Part shown: in pieces, positions 46,297-54,063 of the stretch
How positions within the stretch are numbered: position 1 is the stretch's first letter
Layout of the letters: each line of letters opens with the position of its first letter
Source: Spirochaetaceae bacterium
GTDB taxonomy: Bacteria; Spirochaetota; Spirochaetia; Treponematales; Rectinemataceae
Assembly (NCBI GenBank): GCA_025358255.1
Contig: JANYKC010000046.1
Location: 31,007 to 95,006, forward strand
Direction: 5' to 3'
DNA: 64,000 bases
Program-made: the position numbers and the translations under genes
Notes under the pieces: generated by a model
Databases searched by the model: none
Told to the model about the DNA's origin: nothing
What the model saw: only the letters and a program-made list of their open reading frames with translations

Positions 46297-47664
46297 ATGC
46301 TGCTGCGGACCAAGCTTTTCGGAAAAACCTACGAGTTCCCCGACCTCAGGAGCCTCATGGGCAAGGCCAACGAGGAGAAGTCGGGCGACCGGCTGGCCGG
46401 CCTCGCCGCCGCCTCCGCCGCGGAGCGGGCCGCCGCGCGCTTTGTCCTCGCGCAAGTGCCGCTCTCCGCCCTCAGGGAGAGCCCCGCCGTCTCCTACGAA
46501 GAGGATGAGGTGACCCGCCTCATCGACGACGCGGTCAACGAGACCGTCTGGAGGGAGATATCGTCCTGGTCGGTGGGCTCCTTGCGCGAATGGATCCTTG
46601 ACTACGACACCGACGGGGAGGCGATAGCCCGTTTGTCCAACGGCCTCACCTCGGAGATGGTCGCCGCGGTCACCAAGCTCATGTCCAACCTCGACCTCGT
46701 GTACGCGGCGTCCAAGATCCGCGTCGTGCGGCACAATGCCAACACGATAGGCCTCCCTGGCAGGCTCTCGAACCGCCTCCAGCCCAACCACCCGACCGAC
46801 TCGCCTGAAGGCATCCGCGCCAGCCTCTACGAAGGCCTCTCCTACGGCTGCGGCGACGCCGTCATCGGCATCAACCCCGCGAACGACAGCTACTCCTCGG
46901 TCGCCACCATGCTCGACATGGCCTACGACGTCGTCAAGACCTGGGAGATACCGACCCAGACCTGCGTACTGTCCCATGTCACCACCCAGATGCGCTGCCT
47001 GCGCGAGGGCTCGCCGGTGGGACTCGTCTTCCAGTCCATCTGCGGCTCCCAGAAAGGCAACGAGAGCTTCGGCATCTCCGTGGGCATGCTGGACGAAGCG
47101 GCGGCCCTGGCCAGGAAGCACTGCTATGCCCGCGGTCCCGACTTCATGTACTTCGAGACCGGCCAGGGCTCGGCCCTCTCCGCTGACGCCCACAACGGCT
47201 GGGACCAGCTCACCCTCGAGGCCCGCAACTACGGCCTGGCAAGGCGCTATTCGCCCTTCCTCGTCAACACGGTCGTCGGCTTCATCGGACCCGAATATCT
47301 CTACGACACCGTCCAGATCCATCGCGCCGGCCTCGAGGACCATTTCATGGGGAAGCTCACGGGGCTATCGATGGGTTGCGACGTCTGCTACACCAACCAC
47401 GCCAACACCGACCAGAACTCCTCGGAGAACCTGGCCGTCCTCCTGGCCGCCGCCGGCTGCAATTACTTCATGGGCGTGCCGCTGGGCGACGATTCCATGC
47501 TGTCCTACCAGTCCACGGCCTTCCACGACACCGCGACCCTGCGGAGTCTCCTCCACCTCAAGCCGGCCCCGGAGTTCGAGTCCTGGCTCGAGTCCCTCGG
47601 CCTCTGGCGCGACGGGCGGCTCACCAGGAAGGCGGGAGACCCGACCTTCTTCCTTTCGAGGTAG
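46297..47664 (+). CDS. eutB: Ethanolamine ammonia-lyase large subunit
   Basis: 455 residues forming the TIM-barrel catalytic chain of the adenosylcobalamin enzyme that turns ethanolamine into acetaldehyde and ammonia. Family segments: LSNGLTSEMVAAVTKLMSN, NTIGLPGRLSNRLQPNHP, YGCGDAVIGINPANDS, SQKGNESFGISVGMLDEA and MYFETGQGSALSADAHNG. GGGGAA lies upstream of the ATG. Three bases separate it from eutC. Confidence 0.97.
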   Translation: MLLRTKLFGKTYEFPDLRSLMGKANEEKSGDRLAGLAAASAAERAAARFVLAQVPLSALRESPAVSYEEDEVTRLIDDAVNETVWREISSWSVGSLREWILDYDTDGEAIARLSNGLTSEMVAAVTKLMSNLDLVYAASKIRVVRHNANTIGLPGRLSNRLQPNHPTDSPEGIRASLYEGLSYGCGDAVIGINPANDSYSSVATMLDMAYDVVKTWEIPTQTCVLSHVTTQMRCLREGSPVGLVFQSICGSQKGNESFGISVGMLDEAAALARKHCYARGPDFMYFETGQGSALSADAHNGWDQLTLEARNYGLARRYSPFLVNTVVGFIGPEYLYDTVQIHRAGLEDHFMGKLTGLSMGCDVCYTNHANTDQNSSENLAVLLAAAGCNYFMGVPLGDDSMLSYQSTAFHDTATLRSLLHLKPAPEFESWLESLGLWRDGRLTRKAGDPTFFLSR

Positions 47665-47667
47665 GGC

Positions 47668-48630
47668 ATGGACGAAAACAGGATAGAGGCCCTCATCGAG
47701 GCCGTCGTGAAGGAGCTCGCCGCCGCGGCACACGCGTCGCCGCGATCCGCAACGCCGGCCATCCCGGCCGCGGCGCCGCCAGCGCGGCTTCGCGGCCCGA
47801 TGGCTGCCCCCTCAATGGTATCGCACAACGCGCCATTCGGTCTCGTCGTGGACCTCGCCGATCCCGCCCTCCCCGAAGCCCGGCGAAAGCCGGGCATCGC
47901 CGCCCCCAACGATCCCGACGGACTCCCCGCCCTCATGGAGACCACGACCGCCCGCATCGGTGTTGGACGAGCCGGCCCCCGCGCCACCACCGCGAGCCTC
48001 CTCCTCTTCCAGGCCGACCTCGCCGTGACCAAGGACGCCCTTGCCCGCGGCGTCGATCCTGGCCTCTTGGCGGAGTTCGGCCTTTTCTGCGTCCGGACCC
48101 GGGTGGAAGGGGGCAAGCCGGAATATCTCCTCAGGCCCGACCTTGGCCGCCGGCTTTCCGATGAGGCAATGCGCCTCGTCGCGGAGCGCTGCGCCAAGGA
48201 GCCCGATGTCCAGGTCTGCGTCGGTGACGGCCTTTCCGCGCAGGCCATCGAGTCCAACCTCCGCAGGATCTTCCCTGTCATCAAGGCCGGCTGCCAGTCC
48301 GCCGGCTTGAGCTTCGGCACCCCCTTCTTCATCGAGCGCTGCCGCGTGGGCGTGATGAACGACATAGGGGACATCGTCAAGCCCAGGGTCCTCATCCTCC
48401 TCATCGGCGAGCGCCCGGGGCTCGGACGGGCCGATTCGATGAGCGCCTACATGGCGTTCAGGCCCAGGGGCGGCCAGACGGACGCGGACCGCGACGTCGT
48501 CTGCAACATCTTCGATGGCGGTGGCGTGAATCCCCTCGAGGCCGGAGCCTACACGGTGCGCCTTGCCCAGCGGATGATGAAGCGGGAGGCCTCGGGCGTC
48601 CGCCTCCACCTCCTCGAGGAGGGATCCTGA
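47668..48630 (+). CDS. eutC: Ethanolamine ammonia-lyase small subunit
   Basis: 320 residues; binds the cobalamin together with EutB. Family segments include TARIGVGRAGPRATTASLL, LLRPDLGRRLSDEA, VCVGDGLSAQAIESNL and RPGLGRADSMSAYMAF. The first 45 residues are a variable tail that begins with an amphipathic helix (ENRIEALIEAVVKELAAA) followed by an Ala/Pro linker, the usual form of a microcompartment targeting peptide. The stop and the eutL start share one base. Confidence 0.95.
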   Translation: MDENRIEALIEAVVKELAAAAHASPRSATPAIPAAAPPARLRGPMAAPSMVSHNAPFGLVVDLADPALPEARRKPGIAAPNDPDGLPALMETTTARIGVGRAGPRATTASLLLFQADLAVTKDALARGVDPGLLAEFGLFCVRTRVEGGKPEYLLRPDLGRRLSDEAMRLVAERCAKEPDVQVCVGDGLSAQAIESNLRRIFPVIKAGCQSAGLSFGTPFFIERCRVGVMNDIGDIVKPRVLILLIGERPGLGRADSMSAYMAFRPRGGQTDADRDVVCNIFDGGGVNPLEAGAYTVRLAQRMMKREASGVRLHLLEEGS

Positions 48631-49286
48631 TGGCCTTGCTCGACCCCCTCCCCGCCCGCGTCCTTGCCGCCCGGCTCATACCCCGCGTTTCGGAAGGTTA
48701 TGCGCGCGAGCTCGGGCTGGCCCCCGGCCTCACCAGCCTCGCCCTCATCACGGCCGACAACGACGACGCCCTCTACGTCTCCATCGACGAAGCCACCAAG
48801 ATGGCCGAGGTCGAGGTGGTCTACGCCCATTCCTTCTATGCGGGCGCCCGCCATTCCTCCGGGAAGAACTCGGGGGAGGTCATCGCGATGCTCGCCGCCC
48901 GCGACCCAGACGAGGCGCGCGCAGGCCTCCAGGCAGCCGTAGCCTACCTCCAAGGGCGCGCCCTCTGGTATTCGGCGGATGCCGACAACGGCGTGGCCTT
49001 CTTCCCCCACATGGTGCCGAGGATAGGCGGCTACCTTGCCCGTATCTCCAGGCTGCCCCTGGGGGCATCCGTCGCCTACCTCGTCGCCCCTCCTCTCGAA
49101 GGCTGCCTCGCCCTGGACGCCGCCCTCAAGGCCGCCTCCGTCACCATAGCCAGCTACACCGCGCCCCCCTCGGAGACGAATTTCATGGGCGCGATCCTCA
49201 CTGGTGAGCAGTCGGCCTGCGAGGCCGCCACCCTCGCCTTCACCCAGACCGTCATGGACGCGGCCTCGCGCCCGATCCTCTATTGA
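48630..49286 (+). CDS. eutL: Microcompartment shell protein EutL
   Basis: 218 residues with two circularly permuted BMC domains; forms a trimer with a gated central pore. Segments: GLTSLALITADNDDALYVSIDEATK, VEVVYAHSFYAGARHSSGK and FFPHMVPRIGGYL, with C-terminal SPPSETNF-like PPSETNFMGAILTGEQSAC. Begins at ATG overlapping the eutC stop. Confidence 0.93.
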   Translation: MALLDPLPARVLAARLIPRVSEGYARELGLAPGLTSLALITADNDDALYVSIDEATKMAEVEVVYAHSFYAGARHSSGKNSGEVIAMLAARDPDEARAGLQAAVAYLQGRALWYSADADNGVAFFPHMVPRIGGYLARISRLPLGASVAYLVAPPLEGCLALDAALKAASVTIASYTAPPSETNFMGAILTGEQSACEAATLAFTQTVMDAASRPILY

Positions 49287-49300
49287 AGGAAGCGCCATCA

Positions 49301-50812
49301 ATGAACGCGATGAGCGATTTCGATCCTGACCTCGTCTCCATCCAGGAGGCCCGCGACCTGGCCGCGGCGGCGAAGCTTGCCCAGGACGTTTGGGGCCGCG
49401 CCACCCAGGAAGAGGTGGACATCGTCTGCGCCGCCATGGCCAAGGCCGGCGCCGAGGCGGCGCAGCGCCTCGCCGTCATGGCCGTCGAGGAGACGGGCTA
49501 CGGCGTCGTCGAGCACAAGACCCTCAAGAACCAGCTCTGCTCCGCCATCCTCTGGGACACGATACGCGACACCAGGACTGTCGGCGTGGTCGACCGCGAC
49601 GACCAGCTGCGGATCATGCACGTTGCCCTCCCCATGGGCGTCGTGGCCGCCCTCATCCCCAGCACCAACCCCACCTCCACCGCCTTCTTCAAGTCGATGA
49701 TAGCGGTCAAGGCCAGGGACGCCATCGTCATCTCGCCCCACCCCATGGCCGCCCGCTGCACCCTCGAGGCCACCCGCGTCGTCGCCCGCGCGGCCGAAGC
49801 CGCGGGCGCCCCCAAGGGCCTCATATCCTGCATGGAGCATCCCACCTTGGCGGGGACCGACGCCCTCCTCCGCCACAAGGCGGTCGCCCTTATCCTGGCC
49901 ACGGGCGGCACGCCCATGGTCCGCGCGGCCCACTCGGTGGGCAAGCCCGCCTACGGCGTCGGCCCCGGCAACGTCCCCTGCTACGTGGACCGCAGCGCCG
50001 ACCTGGAAAGCGCGGCCCGCCTCCTCGTGGCCAGCAAGGCCTTCGACCATTCAGTCATCTGCGCCACCGAACAGGCGGCCATCGTCGACCGCCCCGTCGC
50101 CGCCCGCTTCGCGGAGCTCATGCAAAGGGAAGGCGCGCACTTCGTCCCAGCCTCCGATGCCGACGCCCTGCGCAAGCTCCTCTTCAGGCCCGATGGTGCC
50201 ATCAATGCGGCCACGGTCGGCAAGTCACCCCAGGCCCTCGGCGCGATGGCCGGCATCGCCGTGCCCGCCTCGGCCCGCATCCTCGTCGCGCGCCTCGAGA
50301 AGGTCGGCCCCTGCGAGCCCCTTTCCCGGGAGAAGCTCACCACCGTCCTCGGCTGGTATGAGGTCGACAGTTGGGAGGAGGGCTGCGAGCGCTGCCTCGA
50401 GCTCATCCACTTCGGCGGCGAGGGCCACTCGCTATCCATCCATGCGCGCGACGAGTCCGTCATCATGGCCTTCGGCCTCGAGAAGCCCGTCCACCGTATC
50501 CTCGTCAACACGATGAGCTGCCTCGGCGCCACGGGCATGACGACGGCCCTCCCGCCCTGCATGACCCTTGGCCCCGGCGGCGTGGGCGGCGCCATCACGG
50601 GCGACAACATCGGGGTCCGTCACCTCTTCACGCTGAAGAGCGTCGCCTGGGGCACGAAGGAGGCTCCCGCTGCCGCCATGAAGGGCGGCCAGCCTGCAAC
50701 GGCCCCCAGTCCTTCCCCGACCCCGCCAAAGCCCGATGCGCCAGCTTCCCCACGGCTGGCGGAGGCCGATATAGAGCGCATAGTGCGGCGCGTGCTTGCG
50801 GACCTCCGCTAG
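49301..50812 (+). CDS. eutE: CoA-acylating acetaldehyde dehydrogenase
   Basis: 503 residues; oxidises acetaldehyde with CoA and NAD to acetyl-CoA in the shell lumen. The catalytic Cys is in SVICATEQAAI and the cofactor loop in ILATGGTPMVRAA. The GPGNVPCYVDRSAD segment is family-typical. After a Pro/Ala linker the last 18 residues form an amphipathic helix (LAEADIERIVRRVLADLR), a likely encapsulation peptide at the C-terminus rather than the common N-terminal position. ATG chosen at 49301, with AAGGAAG upstream; an in-frame TTG at 49283 is less likely. Confidence 0.95.
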   Translation: MNAMSDFDPDLVSIQEARDLAAAAKLAQDVWGRATQEEVDIVCAAMAKAGAEAAQRLAVMAVEETGYGVVEHKTLKNQLCSAILWDTIRDTRTVGVVDRDDQLRIMHVALPMGVVAALIPSTNPTSTAFFKSMIAVKARDAIVISPHPMAARCTLEATRVVARAAEAAGAPKGLISCMEHPTLAGTDALLRHKAVALILATGGTPMVRAAHSVGKPAYGVGPGNVPCYVDRSADLESAARLLVASKAFDHSVICATEQAAIVDRPVAARFAELMQREGAHFVPASDADALRKLLFRPDGAINAATVGKSPQALGAMAGIAVPASARILVARLEKVGPCEPLSREKLTTVLGWYEVDSWEEGCERCLELIHFGGEGHSLSIHARDESVIMAFGLEKPVHRILVNTMSCLGATGMTTALPPCMTLGPGGVGGAITGDNIGVRHLFTLKSVAWGTKEAPAAAMKGGQPATAPSPSPTPPKPDAPASPRLAEADIERIVRRVLADLR

Positions 50813-50851
50813 GCACGCGTACAATGGATGAATATACAACGGAGGTTCACA

Positions 50852-51169
50852 ATGGCTGAGATTTCCATGATTGCCCTTGGCATGGTCGAGACGAAGGGGC
50901 TTGTTGGCGCGATCGAGGCGGCGGACGCCATGGTCAAGGCCGCGAACGTAACCCTCATCGGTTCCGAGTACGTCGGCGGCGGCCTTGTCACCGTGATGGT
51001 GCGCGGCGATGTCGGCGCGGTGAAATCCGCCACGGACGCCGGCGGGGCCGCCGCCAAGCGCGTCGGCGAGCTCGTCTCCGTCCACGTCATCCCTAGGCCG
51101 GACCCGGCCGTCGAGATGATCCTGCCCCAGAAGACCAAAGGCGCCATCGGCGGCCGCCGCGACGCATAG
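50852..51169 (+). CDS. eutM: Hexameric BMC-H shell protein
   Basis: 105 residues with one BMC domain ([55 protein letters not shown] [17 protein letters not shown]). This is the main facet tile, close to PduA/EutM. GGAGG lies seven bases upstream of the ATG at 50852, choosing it over the longer frame. The 39-base gap before it is the largest in the operon. Confidence 0.93.
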   Translation: MAEISMIALGMVETKGLVGAIEAADAMVKAANVTLIGSEYVGGGLVTVMVRGDVGAVKSATDAGGAAAKRVGELVSVHVIPRPDPAVEMILPQKTKGAIGGRRDA

Positions 51170-51177
51170 CGCAAGCG

Positions 51178-51807
51178 ATGTCAGAATCATTCCAATTACG
51201 GGTATATTCCTACCTCGACCGCATGCAGCCGCAGTTCGCGGCCTTCGTGGGCACCATCACCCAGGGTGACCTTCCCACGAAGGGCATGGCGGCCATGTAC
51301 ATCGAGGTCGCCCCCGGCAACGAGGTCTTCCGCCTCGTGGACATAGCCGTCAAGAACACGGAGGCCCGGCCCGGCGCCCAGATCGTCGAGCGCGAGTTCG
51401 GCATGTTCGAGATCCACTCGCACTCGCAGTCCGAGGTCCTCGAGGCGGGACGCATCGTCCTCGACCGACTGCAGCTCCGCGAGGATGAGAGGATCAAGCC
51501 CTTCATCGCCTCGGTCCAGGTGATCACGAACGTCGACCCTTACCAGGCCCAGCTCATCAACCGCTTCCGACGCGGCTCCATGCTCGTGCCAGGGGAGACG
51601 ATGCTCGTCCTCGAGTGCGCGCCGGCGGCCTACATCAACTTCGCCGCGAACGAGGCGGAGAAGGGAGCCTCGGTCAGGCTCATCCACATCTCGGCCCTCG
51701 GCAGGTTCGGACGCATGTGGCTCGCCGGCAGCGAGTCGGAGATCCTCCAGGCCCGCGACGCGGCGGTCAATGCCCTCGAGGCCCTCTCCGGCGTGGAAAG
51801 CCGCTAG
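51178..51807 (+). CDS. Likely tandem-domain shell-associated protein (BMC-T type)
   Basis: 209 residues with two related halves: MAAMYIEVAPGNEVFRLVDIAVKNTEA in the first and MLVLECAPAAYINFAANEAEKG in the second, each followed by a short acidic/basic helix. This is the layout of tandem BMC proteins that form trimers, but the motifs are weaker than in EutL and identification is by length, layout and position in the operon. Eight bases follow the BMC-H gene. Confidence 0.6.
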   Translation: MSESFQLRVYSYLDRMQPQFAAFVGTITQGDLPTKGMAAMYIEVAPGNEVFRLVDIAVKNTEARPGAQIVEREFGMFEIHSHSQSEVLEAGRIVLDRLQLREDERIKPFIASVQVITNVDPYQAQLINRFRRGSMLVPGETMLVLECAPAAYINFAANEAEKGASVRLIHISALGRFGRMWLAGSESEILQARDAAVNALEALSGVESR

Positions 51808-51808
51808 C

Positions 51809-52372
51809 ATGATCATCACCGAAGCCGAGCTGCGCGAGGCCTGGGACAACGGCAGGGGCTCCCTGCCCGATTTCCCGCCAGGGACGCGCTTCACGCCCTC
51901 AGCAAAGGACTTCCTAGCCGCCCACGGACCGCAAGCCGGGGCGCCTCATGCACCCAGCGCCGCCTCACCCGCGCCCGCCCCGCCATGCGCAGCCGCCGCC
52001 GACCCTGCCCGCCGCGAGCTGACCTCGCCAACCGGCATGCGCCTCATCCTCACGGCCACCGACGTGGATGACCTTGTCGCCGCCGGCCCCATCACCCTTG
52101 TGGTCCACCCCAACGTGACGGTGACCGACGCCGCCCGCGAGCGCCTCGGAAAGGCGGGCATCCGCATCCTTCCCTGGGTCGAGCCCCGGACGGCCGTGCC
52201 TCTGCCGGCCGCGCCGCTACAGGCCCTGCCGGCCTCCGCTCAGGCCTCGCCAGCTCCAGCGCCGGCCGACCTCGCCCCGCGGATCAAGTCCGCCGTCATG
52301 GCCCGCCTCGGCGGTTCCGTGGACGAGGCTGTCGTGGACGCGGTAATCCGCCGCGTCCTCGCCTCGCTATAA
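51809..52372 (+). CDS. Operon-terminal protein with duplicated EutT-N-like domain and targeting helix
   Basis: 187 residues. Residues 1-40 (ITEAELREAW... then PPGTRFTPSAKDFLAAHG) resemble the N-terminus of EutT; residues 74-123 (LTATDVDDLVAAG... VHPNVTVTDAARERLGKAGI) repeat the same pattern: acidic start, small-residue turn, Pro, Thr, Ala-Arg/Lys, Leu, Gly. A Pro/Ala-rich linker and a final helix (EAVVDAVIRRVLASL) follow, the latter close to the EutE C-terminal helix. No cobalamin or ATP motif is seen, so it is not an adenosyltransferase. It may be a scaffold linking cargo to shell. Family not recognised. Confidence 0.7.
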   Translation: MIITEAELREAWDNGRGSLPDFPPGTRFTPSAKDFLAAHGPQAGAPHAPSAASPAPAPPCAAAADPARRELTSPTGMRLILTATDVDDLVAAGPITLVVHPNVTVTDAARERLGKAGIRILPWVEPRTAVPLPAAPLQALPASAQASPAPAPADLAPRIKSAVMARLGGSVDEAVVDAVIRRVLASL

Positions 52373-52381
52373 GCTCGGCGG

Positions 52382-53965
52382 CTAGATCTTCCGGCTGCCC
52401 GCCAGGAGGCCGCCGAGGATCACGCCGCCCCTGCCCTGGCCCGGCTTGTAAGCCTTTCCCCTGAGATAGAGTCCCTCAACCTTGAGCTCGCGCAACTGCG
52501 CGGGCTTCAACGACAAGGGATCCTTGTTGACGATGATCATGTCGGCAACCTTGCCCACTTCCAGACTCCCCCTGTCCTTCTCGTCGAAGCTCACGCGGGC
52601 CGCGTTCCTCGTGTAGAGGTTGAGCGCCTCCTGGATGGTCAGCGACTGTCCGGGCACGTAATGGTTGCAGGCCGCCCAGATGCCGATGATCGGGTCGGGC
52701 ACGGTGCAGGGCGCGTCCGAGCCCCCTGAAAGGAGGATGCCCATGTCCGTCATCGTGCGCAGGGGGGAAATGGCGGCCGCCCGCTTCTTGCCCATGACCT
52801 TCTCGATGTACTCGAGGGGCTCCTGGTCCCACTGGAGGAAGGCGGGCTGGAGGGCGATGTGGATCCCGAGGCGCGCACAGGCCTCGAGCCCGCGGGCCGT
52901 GGGAAGGCATGCGTGGATGATCGTATGCCGGTGGTCCTCGCGGGGGAAATCGGCCAGGGCCGCCTCAAGCGCGCGCACGGCCTGCTCGAAAGCGGCGTCG
53001 CCTATCGCGTGCATCTCGATCTGCAGTCCCGCCCTGTTGGCCTCCTTGCAGAAGGCGGTCACCCTCTCGTCGGTGAAGTACAGGACACCCTTGGCCGCCT
53101 CGGGCGCGAGAGCGGCCGCCGCCTCGTAGGGCTCGAGCATCGCCGCGTCCACGGAGCCGTAGCAGCCGTCGAGGGCCGTGGCGAAGCAGCCGCCGATGCG
53201 CGGCAGCCTGCGCTTCTTCGCCTTGGCCACGTCCATGGTCTGGAAGAAGATGCGGTACTGGAGGGGGTTGCGGAGGCCGCGCGCGAACAGGCTTTCAAGG
53301 CTCACGTCCATGTCGGCGGGGAAGCCGACCCCCGTCACCGAATGCACCATGCCGATGCCGTAGCCGGCCAGGCGGTCCACCGCGTCCAGCATGTTGCCCA
53401 GGGTGGCCGGCAGCGAGACCTTGCCGGTGACGAAGTCGGTGATCCTGAAGAAGGCCTCCTGGGTCATGAGGCCGGACTCGGCAGAGAAGCCGCGCAGTTT
53501 CGCATAACTCTCATCAAGCAGTCCGAGGAGGGCGGAGTTGGCGATGGCCGCGTGGCCGTCGTACTTGACGATGAAGACGGGACGGTCGGGGCAGGCCTCG
53601 TCGATGTCGGCCCGCGTAAGGAGGCGCTTCTCCTTGACGCTGCTGACCGAGGAGCCGAAGCCCAGGATCACCTTGTCCTTGCGTGAGGCCGCGAAGGCGG
53701 CGATCCTCTCCTTGGCCTCCCCAATGCTTGTGACGCTCATGATGTCCAGCCCCGCCGAGAAGAGGGCGTAGGACATGAAATGGATGTGGGTGTCGCCGAA
53801 GGCGGGAAGCAGGGCCTTGCCACCGAGCGCGACCCTCTCGCAGGCGGCGTAGGCAGGAGGCAGCTCGTCACCGACAAAGGCGATGGAGCCGCCGTCCTCG
53901 ACAAGGTAGCGACGGACGCTGCCCGCCGCATCACAGGTCACTATCGATCCTTCGTACACTTTCAC
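52382..53965 (-). CDS. YtcJ-like amidohydrolase
   Basis: 527 residues of the metal-dependent amidohydrolase superfamily, branch of N-substituted formamide deformylase. Metal and catalytic residues: GDTHIHF, VKYDGHAAIAN (bridging Lys), LQIEMHAIGDAA, IIHACLPTA and GSDAPCTVPDP. The start is a GTG at 53965 with GGGAGG seven bases upstream. Converges on the eut operon (nine bases apart) and diverges from the kinase gene. Confidence 0.85.
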   Translation of the reverse strand: MKVYEGSIVTCDAAGSVRRYLVEDGGSIAFVGDELPPAYAACERVALGGKALLPAFGDTHIHFMSYALFSAGLDIMSVTSIGEAKERIAAFAASRKDKVILGFGSSVSSVKEKRLLTRADIDEACPDRPVFIVKYDGHAAIANSALLGLLDESYAKLRGFSAESGLMTQEAFFRITDFVTGKVSLPATLGNMLDAVDRLAGYGIGMVHSVTGVGFPADMDVSLESLFARGLRNPLQYRIFFQTMDVAKAKKRRLPRIGGCFATALDGCYGSVDAAMLEPYEAAAALAPEAAKGVLYFTDERVTAFCKEANRAGLQIEMHAIGDAAFEQAVRALEAALADFPREDHRHTIIHACLPTARGLEACARLGIHIALQPAFLQWDQEPLEYIEKVMGKKRAAAISPLRTMTDMGILLSGGSDAPCTVPDPIIGIWAACNHYVPGQSLTIQEALNLYTRNAARVSFDEKDRGSLEVGKVADMIIVNKDPLSLKPAQLRELKVEGLYLRGKAYKPGQGRGGVILGGLLAGSRKI

Positions 53966-54063
53966 GGTGAAGCCTCCCTAGTGAAGGGTCTCATTGTACT
54001 CCCGCCATCCAAGACTGTCGATATTGCCTTGCGCTTGTGTCCATATAACGGGATTATGGGCGC

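Noticed and set aside
44749..47343. An 864-codon open frame antisense to eutA and eutB
   Set aside because: Same cause: third-position GC bias in real sense genes. No domain or start signal.
49283..49300. TTG start for eutE
   Set aside because: An ATG at 49301 has a ribosome-binding site at good distance and gives the family's usual N-terminus.
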